Shown here piece after piece: positions 1 through 7,417 of a stretch of DNA of 33,605 nt. Position 1 is the stretch's first letter, and each line of letters begins with the position of its first letter. The position numbers and the translations under genes were made by a program. The notes under the pieces were generated by a model, which had not been told where the DNA came from, made no database searches, and was given only the letters and a program-made list of their open reading frames with translations. Origin of the DNA: an uncultured Clostridia bacterium. Lineage in GTDB: Bacteria; Bacillota; Clostridia; Christensenellales; Aristaeellaceae. The stretch covers positions 1-33,605 of the forward strand of contig CANOHT010000029.1 in assembly GCA_947565865.1 (NCBI GenBank), given 5' to 3'.

Positions 1-88
1 GCGCCATCCCCACGGCCAGCCATTCGGCGTAGGTGCACAGGGCCGGGTCGATGTGTGGGAGGAGGGAGGGGGCGTCATGCTTGGTCAT
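1..88 (-). CDS. Phage DNA primase/helicase with PriCT-type N-terminus (partial)
   Basis: The gene starts at ATG 88 and runs off the left edge, so only about 29 residues are visible. They contain HIDPALCTYAEWLAVGMA, which resembles the start of the PriCT_2 domain found at the front of phage primase/VirE-type replication proteins, where the pattern is roughly IDP...YDEWVQVGMALK. The ribosome binding site GGAGGCG lies 6-7 bases before the ATG and is embedded in the last codons of the gene upstream, so the two are probably translationally coupled. It is the last gene visible in the leftward early operon. Its position next to a helicase, RusA and ATPases fits a replication role. The family call rests on one short motif and is an inference. 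Confidence 0.5.
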   Translation of the reverse strand, partial: MTKHDAPSLLPHIDPALCTYAEWLAVGMA

Positions 89-90
89 GG

Positions 91-405
91 TCACGCCTCC
101 TCATCGGGGGCGAAAACGGTCAGCACGTCATCAGGCGGGATGTCCGCCGTCCACTCGCTGATGTGCTTCACATGGATGACCGCCGGCGGCAATCGCGGCA
201 TATCGTCGCGGAAGATGTAAAGGCATTCGCCCGAGGCACGGGTCGGCTTGTGGATCCATTCGCACATGCAGTGCTGATAGCCTTGGGGCACCGGGACGGG
301 GGGCGCGCCGTCTTTGAAAAACTGCGTGATAACGATGTCCTTGGCGCGCAGGCCCAGCCAGTAGCCGACGCCGCGCTTGACGCTGGTGATGAAACGGTGA
401 TCCAT
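91..405 (-). CDS. Small phage protein of unknown function (104 aa)
   Basis: I do not recognise a family. The protein starts MDHRFITSVKRGVGYWLG and ends in an acidic tail, VFAPDEEA. It has no membrane segment and no obvious catalytic motif. Two in-frame ATGs compete. ATG 414 overlaps the stop of the upstream gene (ATGA) but sits only 2-3 bases from the AAGGAGG motif. ATG 405 has the better spacing of about 10 bases and was chosen. The gene lies between a larger unknown gene and the primase, and the stop is 2 bases before the primase ATG, so it belongs to the same early transcript. Confidence 0.6.
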   Translation of the reverse strand: MDHRFITSVKRGVGYWLGLRAKDIVITQFFKDGAPPVPVPQGYQHCMCEWIHKPTRASGECLYIFRDDMPRLPPAVIHVKHISEWTADIPPDDVLTVFAPDEEA

Positions 406-410
406 GGTCT

Positions 411-821
411 TCATTCCTCCTTGTGTAATCGGTGCCGCAGCGCCTCGTCCAGCGTTGCGAAGAACCGCTTCCGAAGCCGCAAAAAGGCCTTTTCCGAGCA
501 GGGCGGGTTGCACCGGCGGAGGCTGTCGCCATAGCAGACATGGCGCAGCAGAGGCCGCACAAGCCCCGGGGCGTCGGCGCAGACGGCTTCCGCCACCCGG
601 TCGATGAGCTGGCAGTCGGGGTGACGGCTCATGCCGCGGATGGCCTCCCGGGCCGTGGGGTCGCCGGGGGTGCGGGGCCGGGGCATCCCCGGCGGGATGG
701 GCTCCGGGTCGCGGCGGAAGGCCGACCATTTATCCGGGTACTGCAGGCAGAAGCCCCGTAGCTCCAGCAGCCGCGCCGGGCTGATGCCGTAGGCCGTCAG
801 ATCCATGCTATAATGTCTCAT
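411..821 (-). CDS. Phage early-operon protein of unknown function (136 aa)
   Basis: The start is ATG 821 with GGAGAG five bases upstream. The protein begins MRHYSMDLTAYGISPARLLE and has a C-terminal half with LVRPLLRHVCYGDS followed by CSEKAFLRLRKRFFATLDEA. This layout (a 'LLRHV' helix, then an aromatic and basic segment like a recognition helix) resembles small clostridial prophage proteins that look like sigma- or ArpU/RinA-type DNA-binding regulators. That resemblance is from memory of the pattern and is not a firm call. It sits 11 bases after RusA and overlaps the next gene by the ATGA arrangement at 414-411 if that gene uses its upstream start. Confidence 0.6.
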   Translation of the reverse strand: MRHYSMDLTAYGISPARLLELRGFCLQYPDKWSAFRRDPEPIPPGMPRPRTPGDPTAREAIRGMSRHPDCQLIDRVAEAVCADAPGLVRPLLRHVCYGDSLRRCNPPCSEKAFLRLRKRFFATLDEALRHRLHKEE

Positions 822-832
822 GTGTTCTCTCC

Positions 833-1258
833 TTACAGCAGGCTGATTTCGATGTAAATCCCCGGTTCCTCCGCCCAGAATTTCTCGATGATCTCGCTGG
901 CCACCTGGCTGTCGTCCCGCCAGAAGCCGCAGCGGGTCATCACGTCCTTCAGCAGCTTTTGCAGGTTGTCGGTGTCGGGGCGGGTGGTCTTGTACTGGCC
1001 GTCCCAGTGGCCGGAGGTCATGGGGAAGCACCACTTGACCACCAGGCGGAGGGCGCCGGTGAAGGGGCTTTCCGGGGCACGGGGCAGGAGGACGTCCCGC
1101 AGGTACGCTTCGGCTTCCAGGAGCCGGGGCGGCTTGTAGAACACGGGCTTTCCGCCCCGGACGGCCACCTCCCGGGTCTGGGCGGTGACGGTGGGCGGCG
1201 GCCCGGGTACGAATATTGCCCATGATGTGCGGGGCTTGACGGTGTGCGTGCTTGCCAT
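833..1258 (-). CDS. rusA: RusA-family Holliday junction resolvase
   Basis: This is a crossover-junction endodeoxyribonuclease that cuts four-way junctions during phage replication and recombination. The 141-residue length fits RusA proteins. The catalytic signature is visible: D95 and D97 in RPDTDNLQK, K101, and D116 in FWRDDSQV, with the same spacing as the D70/D72/K76/D91 set of E. coli RusA. The start is ATG 1258 with GGAGAG seven bases upstream. It lies in a compact early operon between an 86-residue unknown protein and a 136-residue unknown protein, as RusA genes often do in prophages. The reading frame is intact and all key residues are present, so the enzyme is expected to be active. 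Confidence 0.9.
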   Translation of the reverse strand: MASTHTVKPRTSWAIFVPGPPPTVTAQTREVAVRGGKPVFYKPPRLLEAEAYLRDVLLPRAPESPFTGALRLVVKWCFPMTSGHWDGQYKTTRPDTDNLQKLLKDVMTRCGFWRDDSQVASEIIEKFWAEEPGIYIEISLL

Positions 1259-1272
1259 GACGATCTCTCCTT

Positions 1273-1533
1273 TCAGCTCAGGCGCAGCTGCTCACCCTGA
1301 TCCAGCGCGGCGTATGCCCGCAGGTGATCCAGTGTCCAGGCGTGTGGGAGCTGCGACCAGTATTCAACGGTGACGTAGCCGGTGGGCTTGTGGTAGACCA
1401 CCCGGCGGATGCGGATCATGCCCGCGCGGACGGCGCGTTTGTAGGCTTCCAGCTTGGGGCGGGTGAGGGCGCCGGGGTTCCACAGATCGCAGCAGGCAAT
1501 GGCGGGCGATTCGCTGATGGCGGTGCACTTCAT
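1273..1533 (-). CDS. Small phage protein of unknown function (86 aa)
   Basis: The start is ATG 1533, which overlaps the stop of the upstream helicase gene (ATGA at 1533-1530). GGAGGG lies about 8 bases before it. A longer frame to 1590 exists but lies wholly inside the helicase gene and has no ribosome binding site, so it was not used. The protein starts MKCTAISESPAIACCDLWN and contains a basic central segment (KLEAYKRAVRAGMIRIRRVVYH) and a C-terminal LDHLRAYAALDQGEQLRLS. I do not recognise the family. Tight coupling to the helicase suggests an accessory role in replication, which is inference. Confidence 0.6.
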   Translation of the reverse strand: MKCTAISESPAIACCDLWNPGALTRPKLEAYKRAVRAGMIRIRRVVYHKPTGYVTVEYWSQLPHAWTLDHLRAYAALDQGEQLRLS

Positions 1534-3143
1534 GACAGCCTGCCCTCCGGCCGGTAGCTTTCCGGCACGACGCCCGGAGGCGTCCGCCATCCGCTGGCGG
1601 CGATGCGGTCGATCAGCTTCCGGGCGGCCTCAAAGGGCCAGGTGCCGACGTGCCGGAAGCCCCGACCCTCCAGGAAGCGAATCTGCTTGGGCGTCGTCAG
1701 CCCCGCGTCCCGCCGGGCGGAAAGCCTGTCCAGGAGCAGGGACGCCTTGCCCGCGTTTTCCACCTCGTCGGGGAAGATGCCCGCCCTTTCGAGGGCGTCC
1801 CGCTGCTTGTCGGAGACGGGCTCGCACTGCCAGCCGAAGGTGGGGACGTACCCGGACAAGTCCTCGGCCTGGATGCTCATCTCGAATTGCAGGGGATCCA
1901 CCAGGCGGCGCTTGCGGGTTCGCATCTCCCGCAGCTGCTTGGCCAGGGCTTCCTCCCGCTGGGCCACCACGTCGCTTTCCGCCTGCTCCGCCATGTCCAG
2001 CACGTCCAACTGCCGGGGTTCCCCGGCGGAAGCCGCCTCCTCGGCCATGGCCGTCATCCGCGCCGCCACCTCCTCCGACGGAGCCACCAGGTGCGCCGGA
2101 CGGCACAGGGCGTGGCGCTCGGTGTGCCAGAGAAAGTCCAGGAGCAGCAGGTGCTCCTTGCCCGGGTGAAGGCGGGTGCCGCGCCCCACCATCTGGCAGT
2201 ACAGCCCCCGCTGCTTCGTGGGCCGAAGCACCACCACGCAGTCCACGGCGGGGCAGTCCCAGCCCTCGGTGAGCAGCATGGCGTTGCACAGCACCTGCGT
2301 TTCGCCCCGGTCAAAGCGGGCCAGGATGTCCGCCCGGTCGGGGGATGCCCCGTTGACCTCCTCCGCCGTCATGCCGTGCTGCCGGAGGATGTCCCGCATC
2401 TTCCGGGCCGTGGCCACCAGGGGCAGGAACACCACCGTCCGCCGGGTGGCGCATTCCGCCGCGATCACTTCCGCGATCTGCCGCAGGTAGGGCTCGATGG
2501 CGCTGCCCAGGTCACCCGCGTTATAGTCCCCGGCCTGGACGGACACCCCCGCCAGGTCGATTTTCAGCGGCACGGTGACGGCCTTGATGGGGCACAGGTA
2601 TCCGTCCCGGACGGCGCGGGTCATGGTGTATTCGTAGGCCAGGCTGTCGAAGACCTCGCCCAGGTTCTTCATGTCGCCCCGGTCGGGGGTGGCGGTGACG
2701 CCCAGCACCCGGGCGGCGGGGAAGTGTTCCAGCACACGCCGGTAGCCTTCCGCCAGGGCGTGGTGGGCCTCGTCGATGATGATGGTGTCGAAATAGTCCT
2801 CCGAGAACCGGCTCAGGCGGCTGTCCCTTTGCAGACTCTGGACGCTGCCCACCGTCACCCGGAACCAGCTGCCCAGGCAGGTGCTGTCGGCCTTCTCCAC
2901 GGCGCAGCCAAGGCCCGTGGCCTTCCGCAGCTTGTCCGCCGCCTGATCCAGCAGCTCGCCCCGGTGGGCCAGGATCAGCACCCGCTGTCCCTCCCTGACG
3001 CGCCGGGCCGCCAGGGCGCAGAACACGATGGTCTTGCCGCACCCCGTGGGCAGCACCAGCAGCGTGCGCCGCCTGCCTTCCGCCCACTGGCCCTCGATGG
3101 CCTCCACGGCGGATTGCTGGTAGGGTCTGAGTTGGATTTGCAT
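1530..3143 (-). CDS. Phage DEAD/DEAH-box (SF2) DNA helicase
   Basis: This is a 537-residue superfamily 2 helicase of the type III restriction/ResIII-like kind found in phage replication modules. Motifs appear in order: Q-like RPYQQSAVEAI (6-16), Walker A PTGCGKT (32-38), motif Ia ILAHRGELL, Walker B IIIDEAHH with DEAH at 124-127, motif III TATPDRGD (150-157), and motif VI QMVGRGTRLHPGK in the second RecA domain near residue 320. The C-terminal third carries an Arg/Lys-rich helix (RTRKRR) and a conserved tail, LTTPKQIRFLEGRG, common in these phage helicases. The start is ATG 3143, with GGAAGG about 9 bases upstream. It overlaps the following gene by 4 bases. It probably unwinds or remodels DNA at replication forks with the adjacent DUF669 protein and ATPases. 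Confidence 0.9.
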   Translation of the reverse strand: MQIQLRPYQQSAVEAIEGQWAEGRRRTLLVLPTGCGKTIVFCALAARRVREGQRVLILAHRGELLDQAADKLRKATGLGCAVEKADSTCLGSWFRVTVGSVQSLQRDSRLSRFSEDYFDTIIIDEAHHALAEGYRRVLEHFPAARVLGVTATPDRGDMKNLGEVFDSLAYEYTMTRAVRDGYLCPIKAVTVPLKIDLAGVSVQAGDYNAGDLGSAIEPYLRQIAEVIAAECATRRTVVFLPLVATARKMRDILRQHGMTAEEVNGASPDRADILARFDRGETQVLCNAMLLTEGWDCPAVDCVVVLRPTKQRGLYCQMVGRGTRLHPGKEHLLLLDFLWHTERHALCRPAHLVAPSEEVAARMTAMAEEAASAGEPRQLDVLDMAEQAESDVVAQREEALAKQLREMRTRKRRLVDPLQFEMSIQAEDLSGYVPTFGWQCEPVSDKQRDALERAGIFPDEVENAGKASLLLDRLSARRDAGLTTPKQIRFLEGRGFRHVGTWPFEAARKLIDRIAASGWRTPPGVVPESYRPEGRLS

Positions 3144-3167
3144 ATTGGTTCACCTTCCTCCAACGAG

Positions 3168-3193
3168 CCCGCGGTCAGCAGTGTGGCCGCGGG
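3168..3193. other. Hairpin between the DUF669 and helicase genes
   Basis: CCCGCGG and CCGCGGG form a perfect 7-bp stem with a 12-base loop. There is no T-run, so it is not a convincing terminator. It may limit exonuclease decay or tune expression within the operon. The function is unknown. Confidence 0.35.
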
Positions 3194-3204
3194 CGTATGT
3201 TGCA

Positions 3205-3681
3205 TCAGAACTGCCCCGGAATAAATCCGCCCGGCTTCTCCTCCGGGGGATAGAAGCGGCTGATCTCGTTGCTTTCGCCAGTGGTGCCGTCCCGGCGGGT
3301 GAAGGCGCGCCGCTGCACATGGCACTGGCCAGAGGCGCCGGGGACGGCGTTCCAGTTCATCCGCAGGGGTTCGCCCTTCCGGCGCGCGCCGATGGCGGTG
3401 AAGAATTCGCACAGCTTCCACTCCTGGCTGGAGTGCAGGAAAAGATTGTGCCTGACGTCGGCAGTCGCCCCGTCGGGCGCGGTGAGGCGGACGGTCAGCA
3501 CGGCCTTGTTACAGGGCGGAAGCTTGCCCTGGGGGCCGGGGGTGTGACGGGCCTTTTCGATGCTGACGACCTGGAAGGGGTAGTCGCCTTCCGGCAGAAT
3601 GACGTACTCCCGGCCCTCGTTTTCGATGGTGTCGTTCCAGTCCAGCTCCCGCTGAACGGGGTTGTTGAAGTCGTTTGGCAT
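3205..3681 (-). CDS. DUF669-family phage protein (158 aa)
   Basis: The protein resembles the DUF669 family, encoded in many Gram-positive phages between a Sak4-like ATPase and the helicase. These proteins are thought to bind single-stranded DNA or assist recombination, but their function is not settled. The family-like core is ILPEGDYPFQVVSIEKA (about residues 28-44), followed by a beta-rich segment (KAVLTVRLTAPDG) and a C-terminal proline- and glycine-rich tail (PPEEKPGGFIPGQF). ATG 3681 has AAGGAGG upstream with a spacing of about 5 bases. Gene order (ATPase, Sak4-like, DUF669, helicase) matches that of other phage replication blocks. There is a 61-base gap to the helicase, holding a small hairpin. 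Confidence 0.75.
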   Translation of the reverse strand: MPNDFNNPVQRELDWNDTIENEGREYVILPEGDYPFQVVSIEKARHTPGPQGKLPPCNKAVLTVRLTAPDGATADVRHNLFLHSSQEWKLCEFFTAIGARRKGEPLRMNWNAVPGASGQCHVQRRAFTRRDGTTGESNEISRFYPPEEKPGGFIPGQF

Positions 3682-3707
3682 GACAATTCCTCCTTATTTC
3701 CTCGTTG

Positions 3708-4886
3708 TCAGAAGGGCACGTTGGCCCGGTTTTGCAGGACGATGGCTTCCACCTGGGGCCAGGCGGCGATGAGCACGCCGCTGACGAAGGCGGGGTCGTA
3801 GCTGCTGATGGGGGTATCGGCGGTGTAGTACCCCTTCTGGGCCACCGCCGCCTGAATCTCCGCCGGCTGCACGGCGTTGACGGCCATCAGCGCGTTAAGG
3901 GGGTCTTCGACCCCGTTTTTCCGCCCATCGGGCACGACGGGGCCTTCGGCCCTTTTTCCGCCCGCCTCGACTGACGTTTGAGGCTTTGCCCGCGCCCCAT
4001 CGGGCACGACGGGGGCCTTCGGCCCATTTTTCCGCCCATCTTGACTGGCGTTTGAGTTGTCCGCCGCGCTAACCACTTGTCCGACGGGGGAGCCTTCAGC
4101 CCTCTTTTCGCTTTGATTCTCCGGCACGGCGGACGGCAAGGGTGTTCCCGAAGCCCGGGTGTCCCGGATCAGCGGCGCGATGCTCTCCCAGGCCATGGGG
4201 ACTTCCTCCGGCAGGCCGAAGCGGTTCTTGGCGTCCCAGCAGGGATGGTGGGCGGTATACATCACGCGCCTGCCGCCCTGGGCCTTGTTCTTGCCCTTGG
4301 CCGCGCCCTGGTTGTCCACGTTGACCACAATGGTCTTGTAGTTGCAGAACAGCAGCATGTCCGCCCATTCCTTCACCAGAGGCGCGGTTTTCTTGCCAAG
4401 CTTCAGCTCCCAGCGGTCGTAGGCGCCCAGCTCGTCGGGCTGCTCAAACTTCCGCATGGCCGCGTGGGCCGTCAGCACGACGTGAACGCCCTGATCCTTC
4501 AGCCGGGACAGCTTGTCCAGGAGCTTCCCGAACTCCTCGGCCAGGTACACATACCCCTTGCCGTACCCGAAGTCCTCAATGCCCTTGCACTGCCTGGCGG
4601 CCAGCAGATGCTCGGTGCAAAGCCGCTCCGCCCAGTCCGCCGTGTCCAGGATGTAGGCGCCGATTTCCTCCGGGTGGGCCAGGCAGTCGTCCACGTGCCG
4701 CATAAGCTCCGTCCAGCTTCTGGCCCGGGGGAGCCGCGCCACGTCCATGTGGTCGGTGGAGCCCTCCGTGTCCTCAAACACGGCCCCTGGGAAGCGGCTG
4801 GCCAGGGTGCTCTTGCCGATGCCCTCCGGCCCGTAAATGCACACCTTTAGGGCCGCCGTCTTCCGTGGCCCTCGCTCGATCATCAT
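3708..4886 (-). CDS. Phage AAA NTPase, Sak4/AAA_24-like recombination protein
   Basis: This is a RecA-like P-loop NTPase related to phage nucleotide-binding proteins of the AAA_24/Sak4 group, which aid single-strand annealing recombination and replication. Walker A is GPEGIGKST (19-27) and Walker B is YILDTAD (about 78-84). A region near HVVLTAHA (about 135-142) matches the sensor strand. Start ATG 4886 overlaps the upstream stop by one base (TGATG), and AAGGAGG lies about 9 bases before it; ATG 4883 is also possible. The core ends near residue 255. Residues 255-345 are a low-complexity linker built from repeated DGRKNG/PKAP/VVPDG units, coded by hairpin-forming repeats (3898-4130). The last 45 residues form a conserved-looking tail. 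The linker is unusual and may be a recent repeat expansion. Confidence 0.8.
   Translation of the reverse strand: MMIERGPRKTAALKVCIYGPEGIGKSTLASRFPGAVFEDTEGSTDHMDVARLPRARSWTELMRHVDDCLAHPEEIGAYILDTADWAERLCTEHLLAARQCKGIEDFGYGKGYVYLAEEFGKLLDKLSRLKDQGVHVVLTAHAAMRKFEQPDELGAYDRWELKLGKKTAPLVKEWADMLLFCNYKTIVVNVDNQGAAKGKNKAQGGRRVMYTAHHPCWDAKNRFGLPEEVPMAWESIAPLIRDTRASGTPLPSAVPENQSEKRAEGSPVGQVVSAADNSNASQDGRKNGPKAPVVPDGARAKPQTSVEAGGKRAEGPVVPDGRKNGVEDPLNALMAVNAVQPAEIQAAVAQKGYYTADTPISSYDPAFVSGVLIAAWPQVEAIVLQNRANVPF
3898..4130. repeat. Hairpin-forming coding repeats inside the Sak4-like gene
   Basis: Four diverged units start near 3898, 3938, 4008 and 4083. Read on the + strand, each has a GC hairpin with a short loop (for example GGGCCTTCGGCCC), a T-run in the first three, then in most CCGCCCATC and CGGGCACGACGGGG. 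They stay in frame on the coding strand and specify DGRKNG/PKAP-type peptides. On the antisense strand each unit looks like a small intrinsic terminator. The same unit occurs again at the 3' end of the neighbouring ATPase gene. Confidence 0.75.
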
Positions 4887-6268
4887 CAGAACTCACCCTC
4901 CTTCCAGGGGGCCTTCGGCCCTGTTTTCCGCCCATCTTGGTTGGCGTTCGAGTTGCGCGTCGCGCTGGCGGCTTGTCCGACGACGGGGGCTTCAGCCCGT
5001 GCTTCGCCCAGCCAGGCTTCCGCGTCCAGGGCTTGTCCGTCCTCGATGATGACGCTGCACTCCCGCCCCGTGCTCACTCGGGTGGCGATGACCTGCAGGC
5101 CCTCCCGTTCCAGCCACGCGCCGAAGTCGCGCAGGGTGTCCCGGTCGAACTGCTCCAGCTTGTCCATCAGCAGGAAGCCGCACTGGGGCCGCGTGGCCCG
5201 GGCGATGGCGGCGGAGACCATCAGCTGCTCCGCGCCGGACATGTCCCCCCAGGTGTGGCCCTTGTATGTCAGGCGGCCTTCCTCCACGGAGAGGCCGGGC
5301 AGGGGCAGGGGCGCGCCGTCCAGGAGCGACCGACGGGCCGTGCGCAGGTTTTCGAGGGTGACGGTCAGCTGATTGTACTGGCCCGCCAGGTCTTCCGCTT
5401 CCGCGAGGGCCTTCTGCCGGTCGAGGTTTTGCCGGATGCGCCGGTTCATGTCGTCCACCTGATCGATGGCGGCCTCCAGCTCGGCGGTGGATTCGTCGCG
5501 CAGGTCAAGGGCGTCCTGCCGGGCGACGGTCAGCTTGTCCTCGCATTCCGCCAGGAGCGCCCGGGCTTCCGCCAGACGCGCTTCGAGGGCCGAGACCTGC
5601 TCGCGCTGCCGGGCCGTCTTCTCCGCCCACAGCGCCGCCTGCTCCCGAAGGTGCTGGTTTTCCCCGTTCTTCGCCAGGATGGCCTGCTGACGGCGGATCA
5701 GCTCCGCCGCGCTCACAGGCTCCTCCGGCAGGCCCTCATGGCAGGGCAGCTCCTTGGCCAGGGCGGCCTTCCGCGCGGCCATCTGCCCGATGGCGTGGCG
5801 GTCGCTGTAGCAGGCGGCTTCCCGGCGCTCCAGGTCGCGCAGCTGATCGCCCACGCCGATGATGCCCAGCAGCGCGTCGGCCTTCTCCCTGTCGCTGGCC
5901 GCCATGAACCGGGGCAGGTCGATGGCGAACTGGCCCACGAAGTCGTTCAGCAGCGTCTGGCCGTAGCGCTGGCCGGTGGGATCGGTCACGGTGAGGGCGC
6001 TGTTCTTGCCCTTGCGCTCCACGATCAGGCCGTTGGACAGCTCGATGCGGATGGCGGGGTTCAGCACGGAGTCCTCCCGCCGGGGCGCGTCGGGGCGGTA
6101 CTTGTCCCCGCCCAGGGCCCAGGCGATGGCGTCCAGCACACTGGTCTTGCCCTGGCCGTTGCGCCCGCCCAGGATGGTCAGCCCGCTTGCCGTGGGCGTC
6201 AGCGACACCGCCCGGACGCGCTTGACGTTCTCCAATTGCAGGGCGGTGATCTTGAGTGGTTCATTCAT
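4886..6268 (-). CDS. SbcC/RecF-like AAA ATPase of phage replication module
   Basis: This is a 460-residue ABC-type ATPase with an interrupted nucleotide-binding domain and a central coiled coil, like short phage SbcC/RecF/Rad50-type proteins. Walker A is GGRNGQGKTS (34-43), after LQLENVKRVRAV, the usual RecF-type N-terminus. The coiled coil spans roughly residues 145-320. The C-terminal half has a signature-like MSGAEQLMVSAAIA and a Walker B-like FLLMDKLEQ. Start ATG 6268 has AGAGGA about 10 bases upstream. The longer frame to 6349 lacks a site. The last 30 residues (NSNANQDGRKTGPKAP) are the same repeat peptide found in the next gene. It may process or tether DNA ends during phage recombination. 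Confidence 0.8.
   Translation of the reverse strand: MNEPLKITALQLENVKRVRAVSLTPTASGLTILGGRNGQGKTSVLDAIAWALGGDKYRPDAPRREDSVLNPAIRIELSNGLIVERKGKNSALTVTDPTGQRYGQTLLNDFVGQFAIDLPRFMAASDREKADALLGIIGVGDQLRDLERREAACYSDRHAIGQMAARKAALAKELPCHEGLPEEPVSAAELIRRQQAILAKNGENQHLREQAALWAEKTARQREQVSALEARLAEARALLAECEDKLTVARQDALDLRDESTAELEAAIDQVDDMNRRIRQNLDRQKALAEAEDLAGQYNQLTVTLENLRTARRSLLDGAPLPLPGLSVEEGRLTYKGHTWGDMSGAEQLMVSAAIARATRPQCGFLLMDKLEQFDRDTLRDFGAWLEREGLQVIATRVSTGRECSVIIEDGQALDAEAWLGEARAEAPVVGQAASATRNSNANQDGRKTGPKAPWKEGEF
4900..5015. repeat. Copy of the hairpin coding repeat at the 3' end of the ATPase gene
   Basis: This stretch repeats the unit at 4008-4130 of the adjacent gene: hairpin GGGCCTTCGGCCC, CCGCCCATCTTG, a segment matching GGCGTT(C/T)GAGTTG, then CTTGTCCG and a second, weaker hairpin GGGGCTTCAGCCC. 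It codes for NSNANQDGRKTGPKAP, against NSNASQDGRKNGPKAP in the neighbour. The shared DNA covers about 75-100 bases. Confidence 0.75.
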
Positions 6269-6352
6269 GGTTGCTATTCCTCTCTTTTTGCGGTAAAATA
6301 AGGACGAATCATGTTCCCGTGGTTCGCCCTGGCCTCCCGACCGCTGCAACGG

Positions 6353-6556
6353 TCAGGGGGCCTTTTTCGTGGGGGACGTCCACCCGGCGGCCCAGTGGCC
6401 CCAGGGCAAGTCGGGGTCGATGCGCCGACGCCCCGGCTGGCGGGGGTTCCGCTGACGGCGCAGCCAGGCCCGGAATCGTGCCGGCAAGCTGACGGCGCAG
6501 GATACCGCGGGCATGGTTTGCGTCCAGCGGCCTTGGTGGGTGCGGTGCTCAATCAT
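6353..6556 (-). CDS. Small basic phage protein (67 aa)
   Basis: ATG 6556 has a near-ideal AAGGAGG eight bases upstream. The 67-residue product begins MIEHRTHQGRWTQTMPAVSC, is rich in arginine (ARFRAWLRRQRNPRQPGRRR), and ends in a Trp/Pro segment. It has no membrane segment. I do not recognise a family; the basic character would fit nucleic acid binding, which is inference. It lies in the leftward operon just upstream of the SbcC-like gene. An overlapping frame (6274-6552) lacks comparable support. Confidence 0.6.
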   Translation of the reverse strand: MIEHRTHQGRWTQTMPAVSCAVSLPARFRAWLRRQRNPRQPGRRRIDPDLPWGHWAAGWTSPTKKAP

Positions 6557-6577
6557 GGGGGTGCCTCCTTTCATACG

Positions 6578-6607
6578 TTGCAATTGGTATCCTTTATGTG
6601 CTACAAT
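6578..6607 (+). promoter_or_regulatory. Sigma-A-type promoter of the DUF2513 gene
   Basis: TTGCAA (6578-6583) and TACAAT (6602-6607) are separated by 18 bases and lie 27 bases before the DUF2513 start. An independent promoter facing against the early operon suggests the gene is expressed in the lysogen. Confidence 0.6.
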
Positions 6608-6633
6608 TAGAAACACGAGGGAGGTTTGAATGT

Positions 6634-7044
6634 ATGAGGCTTGATCTTGATTGCGTCAGGGATATTCTCTTGACGGTTGAGGAATATTCTGGATACAATA
6701 AGCTGGTTTATTTCCCTGAGCATTTTAGTAATGATATTCTCCAGCGCTATGATGAGGATACCATTCGATATCATATCAATCAGTGCATACTTTCCGACTT
6801 GATTATACCGTTTATTGATGGCGGTCAATGGGATTTGCTTGGTCGGACGCAGATTCGAGATCTCAGTCCCTCAGGACATGAATTCATTGCCAATATACGA
6901 AATGATTCTTCTTGGAACAGGGTTAAAAAGCATGCTGTTCAAATTGGAACTTCCTCTATATCTGCCGTGATTCAGATAGCAAAAACGCTTGTCATTGAAT
7001 CTATTACAAAGGCAATTCAGTTTCCTAATTCACCAACCACATGA
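6634..7044 (+). CDS. DUF2513-domain protein, AT-rich prophage cargo gene
   Basis: The 136-residue product matches the DUF2513 layout: MRLDLDCVRDILLTVEE at the N-terminus, a winged-helix-like segment YDEDTIRYHINQCILSDLI, then LSPSGHEFIANIRNDSSWNRVKK and a hydrophobic helix at the C-terminus. DUF2513 proteins are common in Gram-positive phages and mobile elements; their function is unknown. ATG 6634 has GAGGGAGG nine bases upstream and its own promoter. The gene is markedly more AT-rich than its neighbours and points against the early operon, the typical look of a 'moron' acquired by transfer. It could act as a small regulator or in superinfection control; that is inference. Confidence 0.8.
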   Translation: MRLDLDCVRDILLTVEEYSGYNKLVYFPEHFSNDILQRYDEDTIRYHINQCILSDLIIPFIDGGQWDLLGRTQIRDLSPSGHEFIANIRNDSSWNRVKKHAVQIGTSSISAVIQIAKTLVIESITKAIQFPNSPTT

Positions 7045-7068
7045 ACTCTTCAGTCGCCAGCACTCACT

Positions 7069-7368
7069 TTACGTTGCAGCCTCCTTTCCGGCCTGTTCGG
7101 CCAGCATCTTTTCGTAGGCCCGCTCCCCGGCCCGGTGGGCGATGTCATCCGCCACGCGCCAGGCCTCCCGCAGGCGGCGCTGGTTTTCCTCCGGGGTCTT
7201 GGGCAGGTACGCGCCCAGGATGCGCACCCGGGTGCCGCCCACGTTGTATGTCCGCACCACGCCGCCCTCGTACAGGTGCCGCAGGCTGGGGTGGATGCGC
7301 GCCATTTCCTCCGCGCTGATGGGCTCGCTGGGCACTTCCACCGCTTTGGGTCGATTTTCACGGGGCAT
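7069..7368 (-). CDS. Conserved small prophage protein (99 aa)
   Basis: ATG 7368 has AGGAGGTG about 7 bases upstream. A GTG at 7377 is in frame but falls inside the binding site. The product has a short charged N-terminus, then SLRHLYEGGVVRTYNVGGTRVRILGAYLPKTPEENQRRL, and a C-terminal helix rich in Ala, Arg and Glu. I recall similar short proteins in clostridial prophages near the lysis/lysogeny switch, but they have no assigned function. It lies immediately downstream of the antirepressor in the leftward operon and convergently with the DUF2513 gene (24-base gap). Confidence 0.6.
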   Translation of the reverse strand: MPRENRPKAVEVPSEPISAEEMARIHPSLRHLYEGGVVRTYNVGGTRVRILGAYLPKTPEENQRRLREAWRVADDIAHRAGERAYEKMLAEQAGKEAAT

Positions 7369-7417
7369 GGGATTCACCTCCTGGGGGATGGTATGCGGGA
7401 AGGCCGGGGGTTATGGG

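Noticed and set aside
1650..3224. Long + strand open frame (524 codons) opposite the helicase
   Set aside because: It mirrors the GC-rich helicase gene on the other strand, lacks a ribosome binding site, and reads as Gln/His/Val/Gly-rich non-protein sequence. The same reasoning removes the + strand frames at 4865-6301, 11921-13387, 20876-22345, 25448-26338 and 27678-29057.
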